A stretch of 64,000 nucleotides of DNA, taken from positions 1,612,001 to 1,676,000 of the forward strand of contig NZ_CP019685.1 of NCBI RefSeq assembly GCF_002220775.1, in the 5' to 3' direction. Below are positions 28,796-38,180 of this stretch, in pieces (position 1 is the first letter of the stretch; each line of letters starts with the position of its first letter). Below the pieces are notes generated by a model, which was given only the letters and a program-made list of their open reading frames with translations, had not been told where the DNA came from and searched no databases. The DNA is from Campylobacter sputorum. Its GTDB lineage: Bacteria > Campylobacterota > Campylobacteria > Campylobacterales > Campylobacteraceae. The position numbers and the translations under genes are program-made.

Positions 28796-29077
28796 TTAAG
28801 CCTCCATATTTTCAAGACTTACGCCTTCAGGCAACTTGACATAAAATTTCTTGATGTCATTTCTAACACCAGTTCTTCCTCTAAATTTCTTAACTTTGCC
28901 ATCAAGTCTTAGGGAATTAACTCTAAGTGGCGTAATCCCAAAATACTCTTTCAAAACAGCCTTTAAACCATTTTTAGTCATTTTAGGTGAAGTTTGGATA
29001 ACAACAACACCATTTTCTTGAAGTGAGAGAGTTTTTTCTGTATAAATAATTGTTTTTATATCTGTTATATCTGCCAT
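28796..29077 (-). CDS. rplW: 50S ribosomal protein L23
   Basis: A 93-residue protein at the exit-tunnel rim, docking site for trigger factor and SRP. It shows [15 protein letters not shown], a long loop region [14 protein letters not shown], and a slightly divergent C-terminus. One base separates it from rplD. Confidence 0.95.
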   Translation of the reverse strand: MADITDIKTIIYTEKTLSLQENGVVVIQTSPKMTKNGLKAVLKEYFGITPLRVNSLRLDGKVKKFRGRTGVRNDIKKFYVKLPEGVSLENMEA

Positions 29078-29078
29078 C

Positions 29079-29729
29079 TTAGCCCTCTTTTACTATTGAT
29101 TCAAGTGCTGATTTTTCAAAAATCACTGTTTTAAATACTGAAACAAGATAAGCATTTATCTCACTTTTATCTACTATATAGCAATTTTGTAAATTTCTAT
29201 AAGCTAAAAATGTATTTTCTATTTCTACTGCTTTACCTTCAGTGAAATTTTTCTCATTTGAAAAATCGCCTACTATAAGTGCATCACGAACATTTAGTTT
29301 TTTTAGCATACTAACTGCATCTTTTGTCTTTCCAGATGGAATTAAAATGCTTTCAACTGCAAAAATACTATTTGACTCAGCTTTTTGTGCTAAAGCAAAT
29401 TCTAATGCTAATCTTTTTTGTTTTTTATTTATTTTTTGATTATAATTTCTCTCGTTTGTAGGACCAAATGCAACAGCACCGCCTACCCAAACATTTGTTC
29501 TAGTTGAGCCAGCTCTTGCACCACCACGACCTTTTTGTCTCCATGGTTTTTTACCTCCACCACTTACTTCTGATCTACCTTTTGAATGTGCTGTATTTGC
29601 ACGAACAGATGATAGATAAGATTTTACATAAAGATATAGGTTGTGTGGGTTTACCTCAGCGTAAGATGCAGGAAGCTCTTGTTCGCCTGATTTTTTGAAT
29701 TTATCATCTAAAATGGTTATTTTACTCAT
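29079..29729 (-). CDS. rplD: 50S ribosomal protein L4
   Basis: A 216-residue protein with a tunnel-lining loop, visible as [23 protein letters not shown]. In enterobacteria L4 also represses the S10 operon. It overlaps the 3' end of rplC by 4 bp. Length is normal for Campylobacter. Confidence 0.96.
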   Translation of the reverse strand: MSKITILDDKFKKSGEQELPASYAEVNPHNLYLYVKSYLSSVRANTAHSKGRSEVSGGGKKPWRQKGRGGARAGSTRTNVWVGGAVAFGPTNERNYNQKINKKQKRLALEFALAQKAESNSIFAVESILIPSGKTKDAVSMLKKLNVRDALIVGDFSNEKNFTEGKAVEIENTFLAYRNLQNCYIVDKSEINAYLVSVFKTVIFEKSALESIVKEG

Positions 29730-30304
29730 TTTACTATCCTTATTCTACCCATAGCACCATTAAATCCAGGAACTGAGCCTTTTAATACAAGAATTCCGTT
29801 TTCTTTATCAAAGCTCATTAACTCGTTTTTAACGCTTACTTTTTTATTACCCATATGTCCTGCCATTTTCATACCTGGTTGAACTCTACCTGGCCATTCA
29901 CAGTTACCGATAGATCCATGTCTTCTATGAAATCTACTACCATGAGATTTTGGACCGCCTGCAAATCCGTGTCTTTTCATAACACCTTGATAACCGCGAC
30001 CTTTATCATTAAAACTTACTTTTATAACTTTAGCTTCACTTAATGGCGAAACATCTAAATCACCAGCTTCATTATTTGCTACTTCGATAGTTGCAAATTT
30101 ATTAAATTCTGCTGTTAAATTATATTTTTTTTGTTGCCCAGCTATAGCTTTGTTGTTTGCTTTACCTTGTGCATAAGCTACAAGTGCTTTTCCGCCTTCT
30201 GCTAACTCACAAACTTTAGTATTTACAAGTTTAAGCAAGGTAACAGGAGTGCTAATAGTTGCTATAGTTCGGCTCATACCGATTTTTTCTACAATGTATT
30301 CCAT
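29726..30304 (-). CDS. rplC: 50S ribosomal protein L3
   Basis: A 192-residue assembly-initiating protein whose extended loop reaches the peptidyl-transferase centre. The loop is visible as [31 protein letters not shown], with the usual methylated-Gln region nearby and [18 protein letters not shown]. It lies 18 bp downstream of rpsJ. Confidence 0.97.
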   Translation of the reverse strand: MEYIVEKIGMSRTIATISTPVTLLKLVNTKVCELAEGGKALVAYAQGKANNKAIAGQQKKYNLTAEFNKFATIEVANNEAGDLDVSPLSEAKVIKVSFNDKGRGYQGVMKRHGFAGGPKSHGSRFHRRHGSIGNCEWPGRVQPGMKMAGHMGNKKVSVKNELMSFDKENGILVLKGSVPGFNGAMGRIRIVK

Positions 30305-30322
30305 AACTTAATCCTTGTTTTC

Positions 30323-30634
30323 TTACTTGCCCATTGCACGAACTTCGACATTTACTTCTGGAGCAAGGTCAAGTTTTGTAAGTGAATCGACCGTATCCGG
30401 CGTAGCTGCGACAATATCAAGCATACGTGCATGAATTTTCATCTCAAACTGCTCGCGTGAATCTTTATTTACATGTGGAGATTTTAAGACTGTGTAGCGT
30501 TTGATTTTTGTTGGCATTGGCACAGGACCTCTAACGTCCGCACCTGTTCTCTTAACAGCTTCTACAATGGCTGCAACTGTGCGATCTAGAACTCTATGGT
30601 CGTAAGCTTTTAGCTTTAACCTTATTCTTTCCAT
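30323..30634 (-). CDS. rpsJ: 30S ribosomal protein S10
   Basis: A 103-residue protein, first gene of the S10-spc operon, also known as NusE in transcription antitermination. It starts [18 protein letters not shown] and contains [31 protein letters not shown] strong ribosome binding site (AAAGGA on the minus strand) precedes it and a clear promoter lies about 65-95 bp upstream. Confidence 0.98.
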   Translation of the reverse strand: MERIRLKLKAYDHRVLDRTVAAIVEAVKRTGADVRGPVPMPTKIKRYTVLKSPHVNKDSREQFEMKIHARMLDIVAATPDTVDSLTKLDLAPEVNVEVRAMGK

Positions 30635-30658
30635 GATTTTTCCTTTTACAAAGAACTT

Positions 30659-30674
30659 GTCGCGAACATGCGAC
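30659..30674 (-). promoter_or_regulatory. Small hairpin in the S10 operon leader
   Basis: GTCGC and GCGAC arms enclose a six-base loop, making a GC-rich 5-bp hairpin in otherwise AT-rich DNA, about 25 bp upstream of the rpsJ start and inside the predicted 5' untranslated region. Such leader hairpins can mediate autogenous control or protect the mRNA. Function is not demonstrated. Confidence 0.35.
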
Positions 30675-30698
30675 CTTTTTTATTAAAAAAAGATTTGT

Positions 30699-30729
30699 AT
30701 ATTATCAAGATTAAGTATCAAAAGTCAAG
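30699..30729 (-). promoter_or_regulatory. Sigma70-type promoter of the S10-spc operon
   Basis: On the minus strand TTGACT (30724-30729) is followed after 17 bases by GATAAT (30701-30706), with an overlapping TAATAT as alternative -10. This is an unusually complete -35/-10 pair for Campylobacter, where -35 boxes are normally weak, and fits the high expression of ribosomal protein genes. Confidence 0.65.
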
Positions 30730-30762
30730 GAATATAGTGTTTTTTTGCTAAAATTTACATAT

Positions 30763-30789
30763 TTATTTCCTTAAAAAAAGGAAATAAAA
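30763..30789. repeat. Inverted repeat in the rpsJ/nfu divergent region
   Basis: TTTATTTCC (30763-30771) and GGAAATAAA (30781-30789) are perfect 9-bp arms around a nine-base A/T loop. They lie upstream of the S10 promoter and about 100 bp upstream of the nfu promoter. They could be a dyad operator or an incidental hairpin; no gene is seen in this 290-bp gap. Confidence 0.3.
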
Positions 30790-30888
30790 TAGTTAAATCA
30801 AATTAAATTTTAAATCAAAAAAATCATTTTTTATCTTCTGTATATAACCTTATAAAATGTGTTTATAAAAATGTTATGAAATTTTTGC

Positions 30889-30894
30889 TATTAT
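30889..30894 (+). promoter_or_regulatory. Extended -10 promoter for the nfu-tkt gene run
   Basis: TTTTTGCTATTAT gives a -10 box TATTAT with an upstream TGN extension, a form typical of Campylobacter sigma70 promoters that lack a -35 box. It lies about 30 bp before the nfu start codon, which has its own TAAGGA ribosome binding site. Confidence 0.5.
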
Positions 30895-30924
30895 ATAGGT
30901 TATTTTTATGGGTAAGGAAAAATT

Positions 30925-31191
30925 ATGATACCATTTAGCGATGAAGAGCTTTTAAAACCAGTAAAAATAAGCTTAGCTAAAATACTTCCTATGCTTGAAA
31001 AAGATGGCGGAGGAATGGAATTTTTAGGAATAAAAAATGCAAAAGTCTATGTTAGATTGATTGGTGCCTGTCATGGTTGCCCATCAAGCGGACAAACATT
31101 AAAATATGGTGTTGAAAGACAACTAAAAATAGACATTCACCCAGAAATAGAAGTTGTAAATATACCAGTAGGTGAGAAATTTGAAATATAA
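30925..31191 (+). CDS. NifU-like (Nfu-type) iron-sulfur carrier protein
   Basis: An 88-residue single-domain protein of the NifU C-terminal family, which carries a bridging [4Fe-4S] cluster and passes it to apoproteins. The conserved CxxC pair is visible as GACHGCPSSGQTLKYGVE near residues 49-52, and LEKDGGGMEFLGI precedes it. The orthologue by position in C. jejuni is Cj1639. Its 3' end overlaps the following gene by 20 bp. Confidence 0.92.
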   Translation: MIPFSDEELLKPVKISLAKILPMLEKDGGGMEFLGIKNAKVYVRLIGACHGCPSSGQTLKYGVERQLKIDIHPEIEVVNIPVGEKFEI

Positions 31192-31729
31192 AAATATTGC
31201 AATCAAAGCTTTTTATGATGGAAACTATGAACTTGCAAAAACTTGTTTTTCTATGCTTTATGAAACAATGGATTCTAAATTTATATTGATGCTTATAAAT
31301 ATTTGCGAGCTAGCAAAAACCAACAAAAATGAAGCCCAAACGATATTTGACATAGTTTTAAAAAAAATGAAAAATAAAGAAAATACTGATGATTTAAATA
31401 GTATTATAGAAATTTTAGAATCAAAATTTGAAAATACCACTTTAAATTTAATGATGCAAAATGCGATTTCATATAGTGAATTTATGTCTTTGGTAAAAGA
31501 TAATGGCGATTTTAAAAATACATTTGAAAATATCATGTTTTCAAGTAAAGTTATGATATCAAACAGAGATGACTTACTTGAATTTTTAGATAATCTTATA
31601 AAAAATGGATTTATAGAGCTTGGGCTTAATTATTTAGAAAGTGCTGCACAAATTTTCCCAGATGACGAAAGACTTCATATACTCATAAAGCAAATTTCAC
31701 AAAGGCAAGAAAATGAAAATAGAATTTGA
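31172..31729 (+). CDS. Conserved Campylobacter protein of unknown function, helical repeats
   Basis: A 185-residue soluble protein with alternating amphipathic helices, for example IAIKAFYDGNYELAKTCFSMLY near the start and LGLNYLESAAQIFPDDERLH near the end, resembling TPR-type hairpins. No catalytic motif is seen. It is locked between nfu (20-bp overlap) and murE (17-bp overlap), the same position as Cj1640 in C. jejuni. Function unknown. Confidence 0.85.
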   Translation: MRNLKYKNIAIKAFYDGNYELAKTCFSMLYETMDSKFILMLINICELAKTNKNEAQTIFDIVLKKMKNKENTDDLNSIIEILESKFENTTLNLMMQNAISYSEFMSLVKDNGDFKNTFENIMFSSKVMISNRDDLLEFLDNLIKNGFIELGLNYLESAAQIFPDDERLHILIKQISQRQENENRI

Positions 31730-32996
31730 TAATTTTTTTATAACAGATAATTCAAATGAATGCGAAAAAGGTTGTAAATTTGTAAAAACACAAATGAATG
31801 CTAAATTTGAAAATGACGCTATAAAAAATGGTGCTAGCATTATATCATTAGACGAAGCTAAAAAGCTACTTGGTATAGATAAAGATATAAAAATTATAGG
31901 AATAACTGGAACAAATGGCAAAACTACAACTGCAGCTGCCATATATTCTGCTTTAATAGATCTTGGCTATGGATGCGGACTTTGTGGAACAAGAGGTGCC
32001 TTTGTTAATGACAAAAGAATAGATGAAAAATCTCTTACAACAATGCCAATCTTAACAACTCTAAGTTATTTAAAAAAAGCAAGTGAAGAAAAATGTAATT
32101 TTTTTGTTATGGAAGTTAGTTCTCATGCAATAGCACAAAACCGTATAGAAGGGTTAAATTTTGCTTTAAAAGTATTTACAAATTTATCACAAGATCATCT
32201 TGATTATCACGGAAGTATGGTCAAATATGCAAGGGTAAAAAGCAGTTTTTTTGCAGATGATACACCAAAACTCATTAATAGTGATGATGAACATATAGTT
32301 TACAATCCAAAAGAAGCTTTAACATATGCTATAAAAAGACCTGCTACTTTTGGAGTTGAAGCTTACTCATTAAGAGGCGGAATAGAAGCTGTTTTAAAAA
32401 ATGGAAGTGAGAAATTTGAGCTAAGTAGCGACTTACAAGGAGAATTTAATCTTTATAACCTATTAGCGGCACTTGGAGCTATAAAAATGCTAACAAAACA
32501 CTCTTGCAAAGAGATTTCAAAAGCTCTATCAAATTTCGCAGGTGTAGAAGGACGGGTTCAAAAAATTTGTGATAACCCAACAGTTATAGTTGATTTTGCT
32601 CATACACCTGATGGAATAGAAAAGGTTTTAGACGCTCTTAAAGATAATGAACTAATAGTAGTATTTGGGGCTGGTGGCAACAGAGATAAAACAAAAAGAC
32701 CATTAATGGGCAAAATCGTGCAACACTATGCAAAATATAGCATAGTAACTAGCGATAATCCGCGCTTTGAAGAACCACTTGATATCATAAACGATATTTG
32801 TTCTGGTATGGATATGAGCAAAAATGCAACTTGCGAAGAAGATAGAACAAAAGCCATAAAAATGGCTATAGATATGGCAAAAAATGGCGAAATTGTAGTC
32901 GTGCTTGGCAAGGGCGATGAAAATTATCAAGAGATAAAAGGTGTAAAATACCATTATAGCGATCAAGAAACCATTTTAAATTTAGTAAAAGGATAA
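31713..32996 (+). CDS. murE: UDP-MurNAc-tripeptide synthetase MurE
   Basis: A 427-residue ATP-dependent ligase that adds meso-diaminopimelate to UDP-MurNAc-Ala-Glu in peptidoglycan synthesis. The ATP-binding loop is IGITGTNGKTTTAAAI (near 61-76), the Mur-family motif VMEVSSHAI near 134, the carbamylated-Lys region downstream, and DNPR (near 348), the motif selecting diaminopimelate over lysine. It is shorter at the N-terminus than enterobacterial MurE, as usual in Campylobacter. It overlaps the preceding gene by 17 bp. Confidence 0.95.
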   Translation: MKIEFDNFFITDNSNECEKGCKFVKTQMNAKFENDAIKNGASIISLDEAKKLLGIDKDIKIIGITGTNGKTTTAAAIYSALIDLGYGCGLCGTRGAFVNDKRIDEKSLTTMPILTTLSYLKKASEEKCNFFVMEVSSHAIAQNRIEGLNFALKVFTNLSQDHLDYHGSMVKYARVKSSFFADDTPKLINSDDEHIVYNPKEALTYAIKRPATFGVEAYSLRGGIEAVLKNGSEKFELSSDLQGEFNLYNLLAALGAIKMLTKHSCKEISKALSNFAGVEGRVQKICDNPTVIVDFAHTPDGIEKVLDALKDNELIVVFGAGGNRDKTKRPLMGKIVQHYAKYSIVTSDNPRFEEPLDIINDICSGMDMSKNATCEEDRTKAIKMAIDMAKNGEIVVVLGKGDENYQEIKGVKYHYSDQETILNLVKG

Positions 32997-32999
32997 GAT

Positions 33000-33347
33000 T
33001 TGAATATAGATGTAATGATAAGCAAAATTCATAGAGCTAAGGTTACAGATGCTGATTTAAACTATGTCGGATCTATTTCAATAGATGTAAATTTGATGAA
33101 AGAAGCAAATTTACTTGAATATCAAAAAGTAGATATTGTAAATATAAACAACGGCGAGAGATTTTCAACATATGTTATAAAAAGTGATAAAAAAGGAGAA
33201 ATTTGCCTAAATGGTGCAGCTGCAAGAAAAGTTTGCAAGGATGATTTGGTTATAATTATAGCTTATGGAAGTATGGATTACAACGAAGCAAAAACATTTA
33301 AACCAAAAATAGTACATGTAGATGAAAATAACGAAATAAAGGGCTAA
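33000..33347 (+). CDS. panD: Aspartate 1-decarboxylase
   Basis: A 115-residue pyruvoyl enzyme that makes beta-alanine for pantothenate and CoA. The self-processing Gly-Ser bond is in YVGSISID (Ser near residue 25), where cleavage generates the pyruvoyl group; [11 protein letters not shown] is the conserved active-site loop near 70-80. The start is TTG at 33000, three bases after the murE stop and behind AAAAGGAT. C. jejuni does not carry panD at this locus, to my knowledge, so this is a local gene-order difference. Confidence 0.93.
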   Translation: MNIDVMISKIHRAKVTDADLNYVGSISIDVNLMKEANLLEYQKVDIVNINNGERFSTYVIKSDKKGEICLNGAAARKVCKDDLVIIIAYGSMDYNEAKTFKPKIVHVDENNEIKG

Positions 33348-33349
33348 AT

Positions 33350-33661
33350 ATGTTTGAGGGATTTGATTTTTCAAAAATGGGTGATGTATTAAATGAAGTT
33401 CAAAAAAAGGCACAAGAATTTGAAAAAGAAAACGAAAATCTTACTTTTGGTGCAAAAAGTGGTGGTGGATTAGTAAATATTAGTGCGAACGGAAAAGGCG
33501 AAATCATAGACTTAAGTATAGATGATAGTTTACTTGAAGATAAAGAAAGTATGCAAATTTTGATAATATCTGCAATAAACGATGTTATGAAAATGGTAGA
33601 AGACAACAAAAAACAGCTTGCAAGCAAAATGCTTGGAGGATTAGGCGGATTTGGAGGATAA
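33350..33661 (+). CDS. YbaB/EbfC family nucleoid-associated protein
   Basis: A 103-residue small DNA-binding protein that dimerises and bends or coats DNA. The N-terminal coiled helix (VLNEVQKKAQEFEKENENL), the beta-strand segment GGGLVNISANGKGEIIDLSI and the C-terminal helix LLISAINDVMKM-like region (here ILIISAINDVMKMVEDNKK) match the family. The start follows the panD stop by 2 bp, and the stop directly precedes the next ATG. Confidence 0.9.
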   Translation: MFEGFDFSKMGDVLNEVQKKAQEFEKENENLTFGAKSGGGLVNISANGKGEIIDLSIDDSLLEDKESMQILIISAINDVMKMVEDNKKQLASKMLGGLGGFGG

Positions 33662-34786
33662 ATGAAAAAGCTTTTATTGTTAATTGTGTGTATTAACTTA
33701 TTGTTTGGAGAGGCTAGACCTACTCAAGATGATTTTAATGTTTGCTATGAAAAACTAAAAGATTCTGGTGTATATATAGATGGGATGTTTGGACTTGTTA
33801 TCAAGCCAAATCTCATTGCAGTTCCTAGAACTGGTGAAAAAGCTCCAAAAAAGTATCTCAAATTTGATCCTTATTTACAACTTTATCTAGTTTCTAGCGA
33901 TACAGCCCTTGCTCCTGCTAAACTTGGTAATGAAAGAGAGTTAGATAAAAGTAATTGGGTTGGAATTTTAGAGCATAATAACACTCAAATGGGGCATATA
34001 AAAGAGCTTGGCGAAAATCTTGGAATTCTCGATACTCTTAGCTTTGAAGCAAATAAAACTGGAATTTTATCGGCTCCTTGTTGCGGTGTAATGGGAATTA
34101 GTGTTGGTAAAGATAAATTTATAGGTTCAAGATATTTAGAACATTTTGTTAAATCAAGTGAAGTGTTTTATGGGGACATAGGTGTTAAATTTGATAAAAC
34201 CAAAGATGATAAATTTATAGTAAGTGAAGTAAATCCATTTGGTAAAGGTAAAATGTTATTAAAAGACGATGAGGTTTTAAGTATAAATGATATAAAACCA
34301 AAATCACTTAGAGAATTGAATGAAATCATACTTTTTTCAGATAAAGATTCAATCATAAAAGTAGAAGTTTTAAGAGATGGAGAAAAAATAAAATTTGATA
34401 TAAAAATTTCACCTCAAAATGAAGAAAACAACAAAGAAGATACCAACCAAACTCTTATTTCTATGTTTGATTTAAATTTAGCACAACAGCAAGATAAACA
34501 GTCACCTAAAAAAATAGTAACACCAAAACCAAAAAATGTTGGTTTAGAGTTTTTAAATAAATACGGATTAATTCTAAATAATAACCTTACAATAAAATCT
34601 GTTAGATCTGATTCTATGGCACAAAAAGATGGATTTAAGCGGGGCGATAAAATAATTCAAATAGATCAACAAAATTTTAAAAACTTATCAGCCGTAAATG
34701 ATTTTATAGCAAAAGCAGATAGAAATACATATTATTTCTTAGTATCTAGAAATGATTTTCATTTTTTTATAAGGGTAAAAAGATGA
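33662..34786 (+). CDS. Exported protein with two PDZ domains
   Basis: A 374-residue protein with an N-terminal signal sequence (KLLLLIVCINLLFGEA) and two PDZ-type modules, one around residues 175-255 (GKMLLKDDEVLSINDIKP) and one at the C-terminus (DGFKRGDKIIQIDQQNFKN). A conserved Cys pair (APCCGVMG) lies near residue 140. It has no protease triad, so it probably acts as a periplasmic scaffold or substrate-recognition protein. Its position equals that of Cj1643 in C. jejuni. It overlaps ispA by 4 bp. Confidence 0.85.
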   Translation: MKKLLLLIVCINLLFGEARPTQDDFNVCYEKLKDSGVYIDGMFGLVIKPNLIAVPRTGEKAPKKYLKFDPYLQLYLVSSDTALAPAKLGNERELDKSNWVGILEHNNTQMGHIKELGENLGILDTLSFEANKTGILSAPCCGVMGISVGKDKFIGSRYLEHFVKSSEVFYGDIGVKFDKTKDDKFIVSEVNPFGKGKMLLKDDEVLSINDIKPKSLRELNEIILFSDKDSIIKVEVLRDGEKIKFDIKISPQNEENNKEDTNQTLISMFDLNLAQQQDKQSPKKIVTPKPKNVGLEFLNKYGLILNNNLTIKSVRSDSMAQKDGFKRGDKIIQIDQQNFKNLSAVNDFIAKADRNTYYFLVSRNDFHFFIRVKR

Positions 34787-35628
34787 GTGTATTAGATAAA
34801 TTTATTAAACACTTAGATAGCAATTTACCGTGCACTGATAGTTTTCATCCTCATTTTGATGAATCATTAAAAACTATGTTAAAAGCTGGCGGAAAACATT
34901 TTAGAGCTCAACTTTTACTTAGTATGGTTGAAGCTTACAAATCAGAACTTTTAGATAGTGCTATGGATGTAGCTTTAGCTCTTGAAATGATCCACACTTA
35001 TTCACTAATACATGATGATTTACCAGCTATGGATAATGCACCTTTTAGAAGGGGAGTGCCAACTCTTCATACAACATATGATGAAGCTACTGCTATTTTA
35101 GCAGGAGATGCATTAAACACTCATGCTTTTTTTGTATTATCGAATGCAAATTTAGATGATAAAACGAAAATTTTGTGTATACAGAGTTTATCGAAAAATG
35201 CAGGAATTTATGGTATGGTTTTGGGTCAAGCAATAGATTGTTTTTTTGAAAACAAACACTTAGATATAAATGAACTTAAATTTCTTCATAAACACAAAAC
35301 AGGCGCATTGATAGCATCTTCACTTGAAATGGGTGCTATCATAAGCGGACAAAGCAACACAAAAGAAATTTATGACATAGGGCTAAAATTAGGGCTTGCT
35401 TTTCAAATTCAAGATGATATAATAGACGCAACATCATCGAGCAATGAAGCTGGAAAACCTACAAATAACGATACTAATAAAAATTCATTTACAAATTTAC
35501 TTGGATTAAACGGTGCAATAGAAGCTAAAAACTCACTTATAGATGAAATTTATACTCAGATTTCTAAATTTGATGATAAATTTCAAAATATGATAAAAAA
35601 TTTAATAAACAAATATATAAAAGGATAA
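34783..35628 (+). CDS. ispA: Polyprenyl synthetase, geranyl/farnesyl diphosphate type
   Basis: A 281-residue trans-prenyltransferase building farnesyl diphosphate from IPP and DMAPP for quinones and undecaprenyl carriers. The first Asp-rich motif is DDLPAMDNAPFRRG (near 85) and the second QIQDDIIDAT (near 207), with GGKHFRAQ near 38 binding IPP. Length fits the ~30 kDa short-chain class. It overlaps the PDZ gene by 4 bp and precedes tkt by 3 bp. Confidence 0.93.
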   Translation: MSVLDKFIKHLDSNLPCTDSFHPHFDESLKTMLKAGGKHFRAQLLLSMVEAYKSELLDSAMDVALALEMIHTYSLIHDDLPAMDNAPFRRGVPTLHTTYDEATAILAGDALNTHAFFVLSNANLDDKTKILCIQSLSKNAGIYGMVLGQAIDCFFENKHLDINELKFLHKHKTGALIASSLEMGAIISGQSNTKEIYDIGLKLGLAFQIQDDIIDATSSSNEAGKPTNNDTNKNSFTNLLGLNGAIEAKNSLIDEIYTQISKFDDKFQNMIKNLINKYIKG

Positions 35629-35631
35629 TAA

Positions 35632-37545
35632 ATGTATCAAAAAATGGCTGATACTATAAGATTTTTAAGTGCTGATATGATTCAAAAAGCAAACTCTGGA
35701 CATCCTGGCGCACCTATGGGACTTGCAGATATTATGGTTGTTTTAGCAAAACATTTAAAGCACAACCCTAAAAATCCAAAATGGTTAAACCGCGACAGAT
35801 TAGTCTTTTCAGGCGGACATGCAAGTGCGTTAGTTTATAGCTTTTTATACCTAAGTGGATATGATTTAGATATGGATGATCTTAAAAACTTCCGCCAACT
35901 CAACTCAAAAACCCCAGGACACCCTGAAATAGAAACTAATGGAGTTGAAATTTCAACAGGACCTTTGGGGCAAGGTGTTGCAAATGCTGTTGGTTTTGCA
36001 ATGGCAGCAAAATATGCAGCAAATTTACTAAATGATGAAAACAAAAAAATTATAGATCACAAGATTTATTGTTTATGCGGTGATGGAGACTTACAAGAAG
36101 GAATTAGTTATGAAGCATGTGCGTTAGCTGGTAGATACTGCCTAGATAATCTTGTTATCATCTATGACTCAAATTGTATAACAATCGAAGGCTCAACTAG
36201 TATTTCTTGGAATGAGGATGTAAAAGCTCGTTTTGAAGCACAAGGATTTGAGGTTGCAAGGATAAATGGACATAATTACGATGAGATAGAATTTGCTATA
36301 AATGAAGCCAAAAATAAAGAAAAACCATATCTAATCATTGCAAATACAACTATCGCTAAAGGTGCTGCAGATTTAGAAGGTTCACACAAATCTCACGGCT
36401 CGCCGCTAGGAGAAGAGCTTATAAAAAAAGCAAAAAAACTCGCAGGATTTAATCCTGATGAGAAATTTTTTGTAAGTGATGATGTATTAATAAGATTTAG
36501 AAGTGCTGTTGAAAAGGGTGATTTGGCACAATCTTTATGGGATAAAGAAGTGTCAACCATAAGTGAAGATAAGAAAAAATTATTAAACGAGCTAAAAAAT
36601 CCTGATTTTTCTAAAATAACTTATCCTGATTTTAAAAACAAAAAAATTGCAACTCGCGATAGCAATGGAGAGATAATAAACGCTATTGCCGCAGCACTTC
36701 CTGGATTTTTAGGTGGGAGTGCTGATTTAGCACCATCAAATAAAACTGAGCTTAAAGAAATGGGTGATTTTCCACATGGCAAAAATTTACACTTTGGTAT
36801 AAGAGAACATGCAATGGCAGCTATAAATAACGCCTTTGCAAGATATGGTCTATTTTTGCCTTTTTCAGCTACATTTTTCATTTTTAGCGATTATCTTAAA
36901 AACTCAGCTAGAATGGCTGCTTTAATGGGTTTAAAGCACTTTTTTATATTTACTCACGACAGCATTGGCGTAGGAGAAGATGGACCAACTCATCAACCTA
37001 TAGAACAACTATCTATGCTAAGAGCTATGCCAAATTTCTATGTTTTTAGACCAGCTGATGGAAATGAAAATGTAAAATCTTGGCAAAAAGCACTTAGTTT
37101 AAACTCGCCTAGTGCTTTTGTATGTTCTCGCCAAGGGTTAGAATATATAGGAGAGCCGATTTTCGGAGATGTAAAAAATGGTGCTTATTTGCTTAAAAAA
37201 TCAAACAAACCAAAACTAACACTTGTTGCAAGCGGAAGCGAAGTTAGTTTATGTTTAAAGACTGCTGAAATTTTAGAGAGTGAAAATATAAGCGTAAATG
37301 TTGTTAGCGCACCTTGTTTTGATCTGCTTTGCGAACAAGAACAAAGCTATATAAAAGAAATTTTTGATGAACATAGTTTCATTTTAGCCGTTGAAGCTGC
37401 AAATTCCAATGAATGGTATAAATTTGCAGATGAAGTTTTTGGTATGAAAAGTTTTGGAAAAAGTGCAAAAGCCGAGGATTTATTCGAACACTTTGGATTT
37501 ACTCCTAAAAATATAGCAGATATTGCAAAAAATTTAATTAAATAA
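35632..37545 (+). CDS. tkt: Transketolase
   Basis: A 637-residue thiamine-diphosphate enzyme of the non-oxidative pentose phosphate pathway. Features are SGHPGAPMGLADI near residue 22, the cofactor-binding GDGDLQEGISYEACALAG near 148-165, the conserved Glu in FGIREHAMAA near 388, and THDSIGVGEDGPTHQPIEQL near 440. It ends a run of eight co-directional genes and is followed by a strong terminator. Confidence 0.97.
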   Translation: MYQKMADTIRFLSADMIQKANSGHPGAPMGLADIMVVLAKHLKHNPKNPKWLNRDRLVFSGGHASALVYSFLYLSGYDLDMDDLKNFRQLNSKTPGHPEIETNGVEISTGPLGQGVANAVGFAMAAKYAANLLNDENKKIIDHKIYCLCGDGDLQEGISYEACALAGRYCLDNLVIIYDSNCITIEGSTSISWNEDVKARFEAQGFEVARINGHNYDEIEFAINEAKNKEKPYLIIANTTIAKGAADLEGSHKSHGSPLGEELIKKAKKLAGFNPDEKFFVSDDVLIRFRSAVEKGDLAQSLWDKEVSTISEDKKKLLNELKNPDFSKITYPDFKNKKIATRDSNGEIINAIAAALPGFLGGSADLAPSNKTELKEMGDFPHGKNLHFGIREHAMAAINNAFARYGLFLPFSATFFIFSDYLKNSARMAALMGLKHFFIFTHDSIGVGEDGPTHQPIEQLSMLRAMPNFYVFRPADGNENVKSWQKALSLNSPSAFVCSRQGLEYIGEPIFGDVKNGAYLLKKSNKPKLTLVASGSEVSLCLKTAEILESENISVNVVSAPCFDLLCEQEQSYIKEIFDEHSFILAVEAANSNEWYKFADEVFGMKSFGKSAKAEDLFEHFGFTPKNIADIAKNLIK

Positions 37546-37561
37546 AACATTATATTCTTTA

Positions 37562-37599
37562 TAGCTAGCAAAAGCATTAAATTTTGTTTTTGCTAGCTA
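37562..37599 (+). terminator. Intrinsic terminator-like hairpin after tkt
   Basis: Perfect 12-bp arms TAGCTAGCAAAA (37562-37573) and TTTTGCTAGCTA (37588-37599) with a 14-base loop lie 16 bp after the tkt stop. The descending arm contains a T run, and AAATTT follows. The remaining sequence to the tRNA gene (37600-37878) is AT-rich and shows no coding frame or recognisable element. Confidence 0.7.
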
Positions 37600-37878
37600 A
37601 ATTTAAAAAACAACACTACTAACAAAACAAGAAATATTGTTATTAGTTTGCAACAAATTTTGCGATAACAATGCCTTATTGGCATAATCATTAAAAAATT
37701 TATATATTGTTATTATAAAGAATTATCATTGATTTATTGGCTTTAATACAAAATTTAATAACTCATAAAATAACATTTATTTAAATCAAAACTAACTTAT
37801 AAAACATAAACCTAAAGTATTAGCTAGATTATAAAAATTTTAATTTAAGATTAAATTTGCTAGAATGTGCCACTTGTA

Positions 37879-37966
37879 GGGCAGATGTCCGAGTGGTTGA
37901 AGGAGCACGCCTGGAACGCGTGTGTGGGGAAACTCACCGAGAGTTCGAATCTCTCTCTGCCCGCCA
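37879..37966 (+). tRNA. tRNA-Ser (anticodon GGA)
   Basis: An 88-base class II tRNA with encoded CCA. The acceptor stem pairs GGGCAGA (37879-37885) with TCTGCCC (37956-37962), discriminator G then CCA. The D-arm region has GAGTGGTTGAAGGAG, the anticodon stem CACGC/GCGTG encloses loop CTGGAAC giving anticodon GGA, a long variable arm follows, and the T loop is TTCGAAT. It reads UCC and UCU codons. Confidence 0.95.
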
Positions 37967-38147
37967 CAATAATTAATAAATCTAGCTTAATACCAAATAA
38001 AAAAGTTTAAATTTCGATTTTAGATTTTAAAAATATTTCGTAATTTAAAAACTTAACGACACATTTATACTTCTATCTATAAGTTAACTTCGACAAAGAT
38101 ACTTAGATATAAAAAATTAATTTAAGCTTAAGTTAATAAGTGAGAGG

Positions 38148-38153
38148 TATAAT
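38148..38153 (+). promoter_or_regulatory. -10 box upstream of the dmsABC operon
   Basis: A consensus TATAAT lies 27 bp before the preferred dmsA start. The sequence between the tRNA gene and this box (37967-38147) is AT-rich and noncoding, with an AAGCTTAAGTT dyad-like stretch at about 38125. No regulator site is recognised with confidence. Confidence 0.5.
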
Positions 38154-38180
38154 TATTTTATTTTGAGAAAAGGAGATAAT

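Noticed and set aside
37600-37878. Possible small RNA or gene between tkt and tRNA-Ser
   Set aside because: Only short AT-rich hairpins (for example ATGCC/GGCAT near 37670) and no promoter-terminator pair that I can defend.
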